Assembly: GCF_021789315.1 (NCBI RefSeq)
Contig: NZ_CP084563.1
Location: 4,466-68,465 of the forward strand
Length of the DNA: 64,000 nt
Origin: Arthrobacter sp. FW305-BF8
GTDB lineage: Bacteria; Actinomycetota; Actinomycetes; Actinomycetales; Micrococcaceae
Direction of reading: 5' to 3'
A program made the position numbers and the translations under genes. The notes beneath the pieces are model-generated. The model ran no database searches. It had not been told where the DNA came from and saw only the letters and a list, made by a program, of their open reading frames with translations. Of this stretch, positions 8,885-18,257 are shown piece by piece. Position 1 is the first letter of the stretch. Each line of letters begins with the position of its first letter.

Positions 8885-10252
8885 TTATGCCCCGCGGACG
8901 AGGCTGTTGTTTTTGGTTTCGCGCATCAGGATGCCGGTGAGCAGGGTGATGGCGGCGACTCCTACGAGGTAGAAGAGGAACCAGTCCTGGTGGCCTGCCT
9001 GTCCCAGGGCTGTGTTCACGTAGGGCGCGGTCCCTCCGAATATGGCTGTGGCGAATGAGAGAGGGCCTGCGACTCCTGCGGCGCGGACTTTGGTGGGGAA
9101 CACTTCTGCCCAGACTGCCCCGTTGACTCCGAAGAGCAGGGCCATGGCTGTCAGGGATGCGAGCATGGCCAGGAGCAGGGTTGCGAAGGTGCCGTCAACA
9201 AGGTTGTAGATGGGGATGGTCAGGAGGACGAATGCTGCGCCGAAGGCTATAACCAGGGGTTTGCGTCCGATACGGTCTCCGAGCCATCCTGCGCCGAGGA
9301 CGGCTCCGAGGAAGAAGACCTGGGCGATGAGGCTGGCGACGAGTGCGCTGGAAGCTTCCTGCTTGTAGTGGACCTGGGCGTAGGTGGGCATGTAGATCAG
9401 CCAGGTGTAGAACATGACTGAGCCGCCTGCTGACAGGCCGAAGACGATGAGGATTGACCGCCAGTAGTGCAGCAGCCCTCGTTTTGCAGGAAGGGCGGAG
9501 ACGTGTTGGGTGGGCTGATCTTGGGCGGCTGCAGGCTGGGGTTCCTCTGTGTGGGTGGCTTGTTTGAAGGCGTCGGTTTCAGTGAGGCGTCGACGCAGGT
9601 AGAGGGCGTAGAGGCCGAGGACGCCGCCGATGCCGAAGGCGATGCGCCAGCCCCAGGCTTTCATGTCCTCGGAGGGAAGGCTTGATGTCAGGAGGAGGCC
9701 GGTGATGGTGGCGAGGATGGTTCCGAGGACGACGCTGACCCAGGATGTGCTGCCGAACAGTGCGCGGCGGCCGTTTGGGGCGCGTTCGACCAGGTAGGTC
9801 ACGGAGGTACCCATTTCGCCGCCGTGTGCCAGGCCCTGCAGGAGTCGGGCGGTGAGCAGGAGGACGGATGCGAGGACACCGACCGAGCCGTAGGTGGGGG
9901 CGATGGCGATGGCAATACTGCCAAAGGCCGTGAGCATCATGGCGACGGTGAGGCTCTTGCGGCGGCCTGCCCGGTCTGCGTATGCGCCGAACAGGAAGCC
10001 GCCCAGGGGTCGGGTGACGAACCCTACGGCGAAGACGGCCAGGGTCGAGAGGAGCGCGGACATCGGGTTGTCCGGCTTGAAGAACTGGACGGCGAAGTAG
10101 GGGGCGAAGATCGAGTAGATGGTCCAGTCGTACCACTCCAGGGTGTTGCCGAAGTTGACTGCGATGAGGTCCCGGATCCTCTTGCCCCTGTCCGCGGCGG
10201 GGCTTTCGGCTGCGGCCACGGCGGTCGTTGCGGCGGCGTGGTGGTTGCTCAT
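8885..10252 (-). CDS. Major facilitator transporter, metabolite:H+ symporter (MHS) family
   Basis: This 455-residue protein has about 12 membrane segments and would import an organic acid or similar metabolite with protons. MHS hallmarks are FGNTLEWYDWTIYS in the first helix, the loop motif GAYADRAGRRKSL and LLTARLLQGLAHGGEMG. A second loop motif, GDRIGRKP, begins the second half. The start overlaps the stop of the flavin-reductase-like gene by ATGA, so the two are co-translated and probably share a substrate pathway, possibly an aromatic or heterocyclic acid. The exact substrate is not readable. Confidence 0.9.
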   Translation of the reverse strand: MSNHHAAATTAVAAAESPAADRGKRIRDLIAVNFGNTLEWYDWTIYSIFAPYFAVQFFKPDNPMSALLSTLAVFAVGFVTRPLGGFLFGAYADRAGRRKSLTVAMMLTAFGSIAIAIAPTYGSVGVLASVLLLTARLLQGLAHGGEMGTSVTYLVERAPNGRRALFGSTSWVSVVLGTILATITGLLLTSSLPSEDMKAWGWRIAFGIGGVLGLYALYLRRRLTETDAFKQATHTEEPQPAAAQDQPTQHVSALPAKRGLLHYWRSILIVFGLSAGGSVMFYTWLIYMPTYAQVHYKQEASSALVASLIAQVFFLGAVLGAGWLGDRIGRKPLVIAFGAAFVLLTIPIYNLVDGTFATLLLAMLASLTAMALLFGVNGAVWAEVFPTKVRAAGVAGPLSFATAIFGGTAPYVNTALGQAGHQDWFLFYLVGVAAITLLTGILMRETKNNSLVRGA

Positions 10253-10917
10253 GCTGCTCGTCCTTCCAGACCCATCTGGGCGTCTTCGTCGGCGCCAGGA
10301 ACCCGCATTTCAAATGTCTCACGCACGACGGTGTAATCGAAGTAGCCAAGTCGTGCGATGGGTTCGATCTTCTTAATGTCCAGCCGGCCGTCGACGGTGA
10401 TGACTTCGTCATCGATATGCACTGTCTCCACGGTCGCAAAGATGATGTCCACAGTCCCCACTGCAGAGGCCCCGGGAATGCGGTGCGTGGAATGGTACTT
10501 GCATTCGAACTTGACCGGGCTTTCCTGCACCATCGGTACCGGGAAGTTCTCAGCGTAGGTGCGCGTGAGTCCCAGATGCTCAAATTCACTTTCCTCAGGG
10601 CCCAGCGCCATCGCGCTCTTGTTCACAGCTTCGCGCAGCGGGTAAGTAGCCATGTTCCAGACGAACCAGCCTGTGGATTCGGCGTTGATGACGGTGTCCT
10701 TCCGGCGCCCGTCCGGGTACTGGTTCGCTGAGAACATCACCATCGGCGGGTCAAAGGTCAGGTTCTGCCACTGGCTGTAGGGGGCGATGTTTTCCACCCC
10801 GCTGGTGCTCACGCTGGAAAGCCAGCCGATGGGGCGGGGGACGGTGCAGCTTTTAAAGGGGGAGTAGGGCAAGGGGCTGGGCTCGGTTGCTGGGTTGTAC
10901 TTCACGACATTCTCCAT
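10249..10917 (-). CDS. Flavin reductase-like FMN-binding split-barrel protein
   Basis: This 222-residue protein belongs to the flavoredoxin/DIM6-NTAB-like split-barrel group. The N-terminal TVPRPIGWLSSVSTSGVEN and the segment APYSQWQNLTFDPPMVMFS match the FMN-binding fold, and NTGWFV-like positions appear as ESTGWFVWNM. Members reduce flavin for a monooxygenase or act as small oxidoreductases. It is first in a two-gene operon with the MHS transporter and divergent from a GntR regulator, which suggests a small catabolic unit. No monooxygenase partner lies nearby. Confidence 0.85.
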   Translation of the reverse strand: MENVVKYNPATEPSPLPYSPFKSCTVPRPIGWLSSVSTSGVENIAPYSQWQNLTFDPPMVMFSANQYPDGRRKDTVINAESTGWFVWNMATYPLREAVNKSAMALGPEESEFEHLGLTRTYAENFPVPMVQESPVKFECKYHSTHRIPGASAVGTVDIIFATVETVHIDDEVITVDGRLDIKKIEPIARLGYFDYTVVRETFEMRVPGADEDAQMGLEGRAA

Positions 10918-10953
10918 GTGGTGGGGGTCACTGCTACAACCTCAGCGTAGGGC

Positions 10954-10970
10954 ATATATTCCGAATATAT
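10954..10970. promoter_or_regulatory. Perfect AT-rich palindrome, probable GntR operator
   Basis: ATATATTC-C-GAATATAT is a perfect 8+1+8 palindrome in the 103-bp gap between the divergent flavin-reductase and GntR genes. Its size and position fit a dimeric FCD-type GntR regulator acting on both promoters. Confidence 0.75.
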
Positions 10971-11020
10971 CAAGAGTATGCGAGCATCTATTGTGTAGCC
11001 TGTAGTCGAAGGGAAGTGGA

Positions 11021-11683
11021 ATGACGAAGGCTGACGAGGCGTATCTGTTACTCGCCGACATGATTGAAACGGGCCGCCTGGAGCCGGGGACCTTTCATAC
11101 CGAGGTTGGCCTCGTTGAGGAGGTGGGGCTCGGCAGGACGCCGCTGCGGGAAGCCGTCCAGCGCCTGGACCGTGATCACCTGGTCCGCATCAGGCCCGGA
11201 CGGGGGATCGAAATCCCCTCAAACTCTGTGGATGAACAACTGCGGCGGCTCGAAGTGCGGCGGGCAATGGAGGCTCTTGCTGTGGCTTTGGCATGTGAAC
11301 GGGCGACATCAGCGCAGCTCGCCGGCATCCAGGCCCTAACTGAGGAGCTGGACGACATCCACGAACTGGAGGACTACGCCCGGGTGGTGCGCGAAACCCA
11401 CGGCATGCTCTGCCAAGCAGCACACAACGAGTATTTAGCGGATGCGATGACACCGCTACAGGGCTTATCCCGCCGCTTCTGGCTGGCTCACGTTGTTGAC
11501 GGTCCCGAAGAAGTGCTGTCAGGAAAGCGACTGCACCTGCAGATGCTACGGTCCATTTTGGCTCGCGATGCAGAGGCCGCCCAACAGGCATCCCTCCAGC
11601 TCAACGACTACTTGGTCCGGTTCGCACTCAGCGTCGCGACCCGCAACGCAAGAGTGGGTCGCCTGGGGGCACCGCAGTACTAG
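11021..11683 (+). CDS. GntR-family regulator with FCD ligand domain
   Basis: This 220-residue regulator has an N-terminal winged helix: ADMIETGRLEPGTFHTEVGL, GRTPLREAVQRLDRDHLVRIRPGRGIEI (about 12-66). An all-helical FCD-like domain follows, with R.AME.LAVALACERAT and YARVVRETHGMLCQAAHNEYL, the latter holding the histidine and acidic positions used by metal-binding FCD proteins. It is divergent from the flavin-reductase/MHS operon and probably represses it until an organic acid binds. The gene ends just before the right 27-bp direct repeat. Confidence 0.9.
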   Translation: MTKADEAYLLLADMIETGRLEPGTFHTEVGLVEEVGLGRTPLREAVQRLDRDHLVRIRPGRGIEIPSNSVDEQLRRLEVRRAMEALAVALACERATSAQLAGIQALTEELDDIHELEDYARVVRETHGMLCQAAHNEYLADAMTPLQGLSRRFWLAHVVDGPEEVLSGKRLHLQMLRSILARDAEAAQQASLQLNDYLVRFALSVATRNARVGRLGAPQY

Positions 11684-11769
11684 GAGGCAAGCATTCATCG
11701 GGATCTCCTGTTCCTGCTTCTTGGGAGGCGGGGTGCGGTGCTGCAGCTACTTCTAGTACCGTGCTTTAG

Positions 11770-11796
11770 AACGCCGATAACGGATATTCCGTCAAG
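11770..11796 (+). repeat. Imperfect 27-bp direct repeat, right copy
   Basis: Partner of 6131-6157 with three mismatches. This copy contains the inner palindrome ACGGA-TAT-TCCGT, only partly kept in the left copy, so it may be the intact version of a recognition site. Confidence 0.55.
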
Positions 11797-11957
11797 CTGC
11801 ACATGTTTGAGAAGCCGCCGCGTGTGCCCCGCAGCGGCTACCAGGGGACCCGAGCGGCCCATGGCGGGGGTCAATTCGGGTTTTCCACGGCTGGAAAATG
11901 GGAGTCGTTGAGGTAGCTCCCTGACTTCTTCTCGTTATGGCGGTCAGGTGCGGCTAA

Positions 11958-12671
11958 TCAGTTGAACTCGAAGGTTCGGTAGCTGCTGCGAACGTTGAAG
12001 CGTTTCCCTTCTTTGCGACGCTGTACGTAGCTCACGATGGTGTCCACATCCTTTGGCCGCATTCCGAGCTCACGGCACTTGGTTTGCACCTCATGGGCCG
12101 TGACGGCTTTCCACCGGTCCGGGCGATTCATCATGTCGGCCTTGAGTTTGTCTTCTTCGTTCCATTTCATGCCGGATGAGTAGCCTGCCGCCATGCTTGC
12201 GACATGCTTCAGGATTGAGTCGATACCGTTGGGAAGTTCCTCGCTTACTTGGGAAGCTATCGAGTCCACGACGGGGTGGACGGTTCGATCGCGATATAGC
12301 TGTATGGTCCTCGCGTCCTCGATCCACTCGGCGGTGTGGGCCTCGTTCCATTCGATGACGGCGATCGCGTCGGCGCCGCTCCCCCACAAATCGTTAAGGT
12401 GTTCTCGGTCCGGCCATGCGTAGAGCACCCGCGTCCCGCCGAGTGATCCTGCGGAGAAGCCGCGCCATGTCATGTGGGCGACGTCGGGTCTTGCGACCAG
12501 CCGCTTCATGCTCTCGCCGGAAAAGTCTTTTCGTGGCGTAACCACGACTAAGGGTCCGCCCTCCTGGGCAAGTAGCCATTTGATCGCCCGAAGGTTTTGC
12601 GGCTCGCGTGACTGCTCACCTTCGCTCAGGCGGGAGATAGCGACGTTGTTCGGGTACGGGGCAGATGGCAT
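11958..12671 (-). CDS. Hypothetical protein, 237 residues
   Basis: I do not recognise the family. The protein is soluble, with Trp/Arg-rich segments (MTWRGFSAGSLGGTRVLYAWPD, DAIAVIEWNEAHTAEWIED). Its C-terminal third is helical and basic (KCRELGMRPKDVDTIVSYVQRRKEGKRF) and could bind nucleic acid. There is no signal peptide or membrane segment. It lies downstream of the relaxase gene on the same strand, 68 bp after its stop, so co-transcription is possible. The N-terminal half has the alternating pattern of a nucleotide- or nuclease-type alpha/beta fold, but no catalytic motif is visible. Confidence 0.75.
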   Translation of the reverse strand: MPSAPYPNNVAISRLSEGEQSREPQNLRAIKWLLAQEGGPLVVVTPRKDFSGESMKRLVARPDVAHMTWRGFSAGSLGGTRVLYAWPDREHLNDLWGSGADAIAVIEWNEAHTAEWIEDARTIQLYRDRTVHPVVDSIASQVSEELPNGIDSILKHVASMAAGYSSGMKWNEEDKLKADMMNRPDRWKAVTAHEVQTKCRELGMRPKDVDTIVSYVQRRKEGKRFNVRSSYRTFEFN

Positions 12672-12739
12672 GTTGGTCTCCGGTTAGTAGCGAATGCGCT
12701 GACCGTAGCATCGGCCCCCGACAAGCTCTCCCGTCATCC

Positions 12740-15700
12740 TTAGAGCCGTGGTCCTCGGCGTCCTGCCTCGGGTCCGGTCGCGGGTCCGCTCTGTTGTGCC
12801 CGCCGCTTGGCGGCAGCGGCTTCCTGAGCTTCCTGGGCTTGGCGGATCTTCTCGGCGGCGCTCGGTGTCTGGCCCAACGTGGCCTCGGTTTCCTGCCGTA
12901 CCCGGGCCAGCCGGTCGCGCAGAGATTCTGCCGGCGCTGAGGGTTGGGTGTCTTTCTCAGCGCGCCGGCGTTCGGCGATGTCCTTCATGGCTTCAGTGAC
13001 TGATTCCGGGGTTGGTTCAGCCGTGGACGTCTTGCTGGTGCCTCTGATGCGGCGTGCCATCGCGGCGATGCGTTCTGCTCGTTCCTGTTCCGGGGTCAGG
13101 GTAGTGTCCTGGGCCCGTTCCTCGCGCAGCTGGTCCACTACCTGCTCGGCGGGTGTGGGTGTTTCGGCCACTGCCGCTTCCACGTCCGCAGCCTCTGCCA
13201 TGAGTGCTGCATCAGCCCCGGCCAGGGGCTCCTTGGCGGTCTGCGCAGAGTATTTGTGCACGGCGGTGACGCGGGCCCTCAGTTCGGCACCAGTGCCCTG
13301 CTGGGTGTACTGGTCCGGGATCACGGTGGTGTCGGATTCCGGGATCCGGTAGGTGTCGCGGAAGGTCTTTACCTCCACTGCCAGGTCCCGCCATTGTTGC
13401 TGCTTGGCGGTATCGGAGGGGACGGGGCCAAGGGCCGCGGCCCAGGCCGGCGGTTCGGCCGCGAGCTGGGACCCGAGACGGTTCACTTCCAGTGCCATGG
13501 CCTCGCGGCGCTCCTGCAGCTCGGTCCTCCACGGTGCGGGGGTGTCCTTATGGGTGATGACGTCCGCAGGCGCCATCCATGAGGCAAGGCCGTCCGGGGC
13601 GGGTGTTGCGACCACGGGCTCGGGTAGGCGGCGGCGGAGGTTTTGCTCGGCTTCGACGCGGCGAAGGATCTCTTCTGCTGCGCGGACGCGTGGAGCGTTT
13701 TCGTCGCGGGCGTAGTTGGTCGCCGCGCCACGTTCGTATGCTTCATCTGCACGGACGGGTTCTGGCATCAGCTCACGCAAGGCCTTCTCCTTTTGGAGGG
13801 AACCGGCAAGCCAGTTGGCTTTCGCGGCAGCGGGAGAGTCGTTGACCGTTTCATCGGTCCTCAGTGTTTCCTTGGCCCGGCGGATCCGGGTATCGAGGTC
13901 ATCATCAGTGAGGTGTCCGTGGAGCCGGGACTGCCACGGGGTTTCCTTGTTTTCCTTCAACCAGTTCCGGCTCAGTTCCCGGCGGTCCGGGGCGGAGGCG
14001 GGTTTCGCGCCGGAGTCAGCGCGGGCGCGCATAAGGTCCCCGGCGGCGCGACGGGCGAGGCGTTCCAGTGCCTGATCGCTGACGGCTTCAAGAGGACGGC
14101 GGGCAGGGGCTTCGGCGCGGGTGCGCCAGTACTCCAGTTTGTCCTCGACCCGCCATGCCAGGACAGCCCCGGGGTCCTGGGATTCTTCAAACGGTGTCCC
14201 GGTGGCGTCGGTGAGAAGGTTGGCGATATTGAAGCCTTCGGATTCCGCGTGGCGCAGATGGGTCGCAACAGCTCCCCACGCGTTAGAGGCGATGAACGGC
14301 TCCGCGGTTCGTTCGCCCAGGATGCTTCGGGCAGTGTTGGCCATCCGCAGCTCGTTGGCCTGGTCATCAATGTCTTTGTAGACGGTGACCATCTCCGGCA
14401 GGGACCGGGCAGCTGCCCGCGCGGCGTCGATCTGTTCGTGTGCGGTGAGGTTCCCGTCGTGGTTTCCTGCCACGGACCTCAGCACATCAGTGAGGGTTTC
14501 GCCGTCGGCGAGGACGCCGTAAAGATGGTTCGATTCCCGGCCGCGGGACGCTGCGACGTAGGCGAGGGCGCGGGAGAGGCCTGAGCCGATCATCGCGTGG
14601 GTGGTATCGCACGTCATGCCCTGGGTGCGGTGGATCGTTGCTGCATAGCCGAGCATCGCGTTGTCCCGCACGTAGTCGGCGGGCAGGGTGATGGTTCCGT
14701 TGTGGTCCTGGTTGCGGACGGTCATGGCACCGTCAGGGTGAACTTCCCGCACGGTCCATACATCGTTGTTTTTCACGAAGTCTTTGCCGTGGTTCACGCT
14801 CAGGCGACGGTCGTTCTTCCGGGTTACGACGATGTCGCCGGCGCGGGCGGCGAGCCCGTCACGCAACGCAGCGGCCGGCCCGTCAGCCAATGCACCAGTT
14901 CCCAGGCGGTAGGCCTGGGCGCGCGCGTTCAAGTCGGTGACAGTGGCATTGTCGAAGGCCATCATCACCGAGTGCTTACCGGCTGCGGTGTCCTTTTCCC
15001 AGGCTGCGTACACCTGTGAAGTCATCGTTTCGACGTCCCCGCCGACCACGCGACGGTTCTGCCGGTAGAACTCCCACGGGTCATCTTCCCCAACGGCCGG
15101 CGGTTCACGGAGCGCCAGCGTAGCAGCGGCCTCTGCGGAGTTCGGCGTTCCGTCCGCGTTGCGGAACCGGTGGAGGTCTTCGAGGTACACGGCACCAACG
15201 GTGTTCTTCAGGTAGCGCATCGCACCGCCGGAGGCGACGGCGGAGAGCTGCTGGTCATCTCCCAGGGCCCGGACGAGAGCGCCGTGCTGCTCGGCGATGG
15301 TGACCGCGGACGCGAACAGTTCGGTGCCGACCATGCCGGCCTCATCGATGAACAGGACGTCCCCCGGATTCAACGGGATCCGGTTCGGGCTGTGGTTCCG
15401 GTGCCCGAGGACAAAGGAATCGATGGTGGTCGCATTGGCTCCCAGCTCCTTGCCCATCACGGCGGCAGCGGCCGCCGTGGGTGCCAGGCCAATAACGTTT
15501 CCACGGGCCGCTCGGATCGCGTCCGCGGAGAGCTTCAGCGCAGTGGTTTTACCCGCACCGGCAGGGCCAACACCGATGACCAACAGCTTGTCGCTGCACG
15601 CGAATTCGCTGGCCATGCGCAGCTGCCCGGCATCGAAAGTCTTCTCCTGGGACGCAGCGGCAGTGTCGAAAAATTCGGTAGTCGCTGCAGGGATGACAGT

Positions 15701-17332
15701 CCGCTGCGCGGCTGTCAGCAACCGGTCCTCACTGTGCAGGACACCGGACGAGGTGTAGAGCGTGGAGTGGACTTTCCCGTACCGGCTGGCACCGTTGCGA
15801 AGGCGCAGGGCCTCCGGCCCGGCGGCTGGAACGTCGGTGGTGATGCGGAGGGAGAACTGGTCAATGGCGCGGGCCTTGACCTGTTCAATGAGTTCCTTTG
15901 GGATGGTCAGTTCCGCGAACCTGGACCCGAGCTGGCGGCGCGTTTCGGCGTCGATGTGGTGCTCTCCCCACGTACCGCGGGACCGTTCCAGGGTGCGGAT
16001 GACCTGGGCGGCTTCAACGGCAGGGTCTACCTCATCGGCGTGCGTGACCAGCGGTGTGTTGTTCCGGTCCGCGGCGTTCCGGGCGTCGTAGCGGTGCGCA
16101 CGGGCAGCTTCAACGGCGTCCGGCCCGACGAGCACGCCGGGGATCTGCGCGAATTCCTGCTGCCATTGAGTGACCAGTTCCGAAAGGCGGCGGGCCGACT
16201 TCTTCGCCGGCCTAGTGGCCAGGGTGGCCTGCTGGGCCAGGCCGATCATTTGCTTCTGGTTAGGGGCATATCCGTGCTTCTCGGTGAACTCCTCGACGAG
16301 GTTATCCAGGGCAGGTTTGATATCGCCGCTGCGTGAAGATCCGGCTTCAATGGCCGCGACATTGACCCCGGCGATTTCGATGACAGGCCGGTCCCCATTG
16401 ACCTTGCGGGCGGTGACACCGACTCCCAGACGGGCGCATACCTTCTCCATTACCGTCCGGTTGTAGTGCTCGGACGCGGCAACCCCGTACTGGTAGAGAA
16501 GCCTGCCATCCAGGCTGGACCACTTCCCGTCAGCACCCATAACCTTGTTTGCCACCACGATGTGATCGTGAAGCTGGGGGTCACCGTTGCGGGAGTCGTA
16601 GTGCCTGAAAGCGGTATAAACGAGTCCGCCTTTAACGTCTTCCTGCCGGACGCCGTTACGTCCCCGGCGGGTGAACGTCGCTTCCTTTTCCAGAAACTCC
16701 ATCGTCTCTTTGATGGCTTCGTGGTGGGCCGCTTCGATCTGCCGGCGCGCTTCGTCCCCGCCGGTGGCCCACAGAATGGACACTGATTTAGCGGGCGCAA
16801 ATACAAGGTCATAACCTGCGACAGCCTGCGCTGCTGGCTTGGTTTGAGCCGTGATGAACTTGCCCAGTTCTTCCTTATCGGCCGGGTTACGCCCGTTGAG
16901 CTCGCGGAAGTATTGGGCACCTTCCTTGGTGCGGATAAGCCGCCTGTTATCCGCATCAGGAGCGGAATGGTTCATGCGCGTGTAGTCACCGATGCCACGG
17001 TCTATGCGTGACTGAAGCTCGTTGTCGGTCTGCGAGAACCGCTTGTACCGCTGCCCCAAGGCAACTTTCGCGGTGGGGTCCTTCGCAAGAATCGTGGCCG
17101 CATCCGGGTGCAGCCCTTCCCCGTAAAGCGCGCTCATCTGCGCCTCGCTGACCTCCCCTGAGACCTTCAGGAGGGCAGCTCCACCGCCGCCCCACTGACC
17201 AGGAGGGTTGCCGTCCACGGTGTAGTAATCACCCAGCGAACGGTTCCCTGCGCGCAGCTCATCACCGGTAGCGACTTCACGCGTGTAGTACGTGTATCCG
17301 TCGCCGGCACTGAGCTTGTGCACGGTCATCAT
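12740..17332 (-). CDS. traA: TraA: MobF conjugative relaxase fused to RecD-like helicase
   Basis: This 1530-residue protein nicks oriT, stays covalently attached to the 5' end of the transferred strand and unwinds the plasmid. The TrwC-type relaxase domain (about 1-350) has candidate catalytic tyrosines at 13, 15 and 16 (GYTYYT) and the metal-binding histidines H244, H255 and H257. The helicase half has Walker A GVGPAGAGKTT (587-597), Walker B VLFIDEAGMVG and the RecD motif YAATIHRTQGMT. The C-terminal 500 residues are charged and helical. Two adjacent ATGs at 17332 and 17329 are possible starts. The gene is read away from the repeat-rich non-coding stretch at 17333-17784. Confidence 0.96.
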   Translation of the reverse strand: MMTVHKLSAGDGYTYYTREVATGDELRAGNRSLGDYYTVDGNPPGQWGGGGAALLKVSGEVSEAQMSALYGEGLHPDAATILAKDPTAKVALGQRYKRFSQTDNELQSRIDRGIGDYTRMNHSAPDADNRRLIRTKEGAQYFRELNGRNPADKEELGKFITAQTKPAAQAVAGYDLVFAPAKSVSILWATGGDEARRQIEAAHHEAIKETMEFLEKEATFTRRGRNGVRQEDVKGGLVYTAFRHYDSRNGDPQLHDHIVVANKVMGADGKWSSLDGRLLYQYGVAASEHYNRTVMEKVCARLGVGVTARKVNGDRPVIEIAGVNVAAIEAGSSRSGDIKPALDNLVEEFTEKHGYAPNQKQMIGLAQQATLATRPAKKSARRLSELVTQWQQEFAQIPGVLVGPDAVEAARAHRYDARNAADRNNTPLVTHADEVDPAVEAAQVIRTLERSRGTWGEHHIDAETRRQLGSRFAELTIPKELIEQVKARAIDQFSLRITTDVPAAGPEALRLRNGASRYGKVHSTLYTSSGVLHSEDRLLTAAQRTVIPAATTEFFDTAAASQEKTFDAGQLRMASEFACSDKLLVIGVGPAGAGKTTALKLSADAIRAARGNVIGLAPTAAAAAVMGKELGANATTIDSFVLGHRNHSPNRIPLNPGDVLFIDEAGMVGTELFASAVTIAEQHGALVRALGDDQQLSAVASGGAMRYLKNTVGAVYLEDLHRFRNADGTPNSAEAAATLALREPPAVGEDDPWEFYRQNRRVVGGDVETMTSQVYAAWEKDTAAGKHSVMMAFDNATVTDLNARAQAYRLGTGALADGPAAALRDGLAARAGDIVVTRKNDRRLSVNHGKDFVKNNDVWTVREVHPDGAMTVRNQDHNGTITLPADYVRDNAMLGYAATIHRTQGMTCDTTHAMIGSGLSRALAYVAASRGRESNHLYGVLADGETLTDVLRSVAGNHDGNLTAHEQIDAARAAARSLPEMVTVYKDIDDQANELRMANTARSILGERTAEPFIASNAWGAVATHLRHAESEGFNIANLLTDATGTPFEESQDPGAVLAWRVEDKLEYWRTRAEAPARRPLEAVSDQALERLARRAAGDLMRARADSGAKPASAPDRRELSRNWLKENKETPWQSRLHGHLTDDDLDTRIRRAKETLRTDETVNDSPAAAKANWLAGSLQKEKALRELMPEPVRADEAYERGAATNYARDENAPRVRAAEEILRRVEAEQNLRRRLPEPVVATPAPDGLASWMAPADVITHKDTPAPWRTELQERREAMALEVNRLGSQLAAEPPAWAAALGPVPSDTAKQQQWRDLAVEVKTFRDTYRIPESDTTVIPDQYTQQGTGAELRARVTAVHKYSAQTAKEPLAGADAALMAEAADVEAAVAETPTPAEQVVDQLREERAQDTTLTPEQERAERIAAMARRIRGTSKTSTAEPTPESVTEAMKDIAERRRAEKDTQPSAPAESLRDRLARVRQETEATLGQTPSAAEKIRQAQEAQEAAAAKRRAQQSGPATGPEAGRRGPRL

Positions 17333-17784
17333 GGACCCAGCATACCGTCAAAGGAACCTCACTTATTGATGATGCAAGAGGTGTGACAGATTCAGCGGGG
17401 TATGCCTTTCGACAGGGGAGAAGTACAGAAGGCAGATTCCGCTGCTTTTGGCCATCAAGACTTTGATGCGGTTCTGCACATGAGAATGGGCGGTGGGTAA
17501 CATGCTTTTCGTTATCCACGGTTCGTTCGATTGTGTTGAACCGCAACGGATTGCATTGTCCACAGGTGGGCAGGGTAGAGACACGTTTCCTCTCGGAGCT
17601 GTCCCCGTGTGGACAATTCAATCCCAGGCGACAATCCGAGCGCAGCGAGGTCAGATCCTGTAGGTTTGTCACGAGTGGATTCCACCGGGGGATAACCCCA
17701 GCGGCCACGTCCGGACATGGACCAGACACGGCGCTAGCCGTTAGGTCTGCTCCATGGATCAGTCCAAGGGGAGGGACCCGAAAC
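17333..17784. other. Non-coding inverted-repeat region, candidate oriT
   Basis: This 452-bp stretch separates the relaxase gene and a divergent small gene, the usual position of oriT in MobF plasmids. Seen by eye: CATCAA-GACT-TTGATG at 17453-17468; GTGGGTAAC (17493-17501) facing GTTATCCAC (17511-17519) with one mismatch; ATTGTCCACA (17555-17564) facing TGTGGACAAT (17608-17617), perfect; and GGGG-ATAA-CCCC near 17690. The nic site itself cannot be assigned. TTATCCAC resembles a DnaA box, so a role in replication is the main alternative. Confidence 0.6.
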
Positions 17785-18192
17785 ATGGCAGCACCACGAA
17801 AGTCCGCAACGCAGGTGGCGGCCCGCGAGAAAGCACGGGTGAAAGCTCAGGAGCTGACAGCCAGGCATGAAAAGCTCATTGACCTCGCTGCGGAGTTCTT
17901 TGAACAGCAGGAACAGGCCGAACAGGTCCGTGCGGATGCGCAGACCAAGGCGGAGGCGATCCTTGCCAAGGCTGAGGAAGAAGCAGCAGCAGCAACCGCC
18001 GGCGCCGCCGGTACTGTTGCCGCGATGGTCGCCGCAGGCGAACCGAAGGCATCCGTTGCCGCCCGCCTGGGCATCACCGGAGCTGAGCTGAAAAAGCTTC
18101 TCGACCAGGCACCGGCTGCCGCCGGCCCGGCAGTAGCTGTAGGCGATGTAGCGTCCGAGAATGACGAGGGAACTGCGGCTGAGGCCGCATAA
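17785..18192 (+). CDS. Small coiled-coil protein, probable mobilization accessory factor
   Basis: This 135-residue protein starts at ATG 17785, preceded by GGGGAGGG. Residues 5-75 are a long charged helix (KARVKAQELTARHEKL, EQQEQAEQVRADAQ) expected to form a coiled coil. They are followed by an Ala-rich segment and a helix-turn-helix-like motif, KASVAARLGITGAELKKLLD. Position beside the putative oriT and divergence from the relaxase suggest an oriT-binding relaxosome component. That is inference; no family match is claimed. It is the only plus-strand gene in this part and is closed by a strong terminator. Confidence 0.75.
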   Translation: MAAPRKSATQVAAREKARVKAQELTARHEKLIDLAAEFFEQQEQAEQVRADAQTKAEAILAKAEEEAAAATAGAAGTVAAMVAAGEPKASVAARLGITGAELKKLLDQAPAAAGPAVAVGDVASENDEGTAAEAA

Positions 18193-18204
18193 TCCAACTA
18201 ATCC

Positions 18205-18245
18205 AACTGTGGTCCCGGCGATTCGCCGGGACCACAGTTCTTTAA
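18205..18245 (+). terminator. Rho-independent terminator, 16-bp perfect stem
   Basis: AACTGTGGTCCCGGCG pairs with 18224-18239 around an ATT loop, then CTTTAA. It lies 13 bp after the stop of the 135-residue gene and between convergent genes, so it may work in both directions. Confidence 0.85.
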
Positions 18246-18257
18246 CAACTCTGACGT

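Noticed and set aside
15170..16336. A 388-residue plus-strand open frame
   Set aside because: Complement of the TraA relaxase/helicase gene, with no motif of its own.
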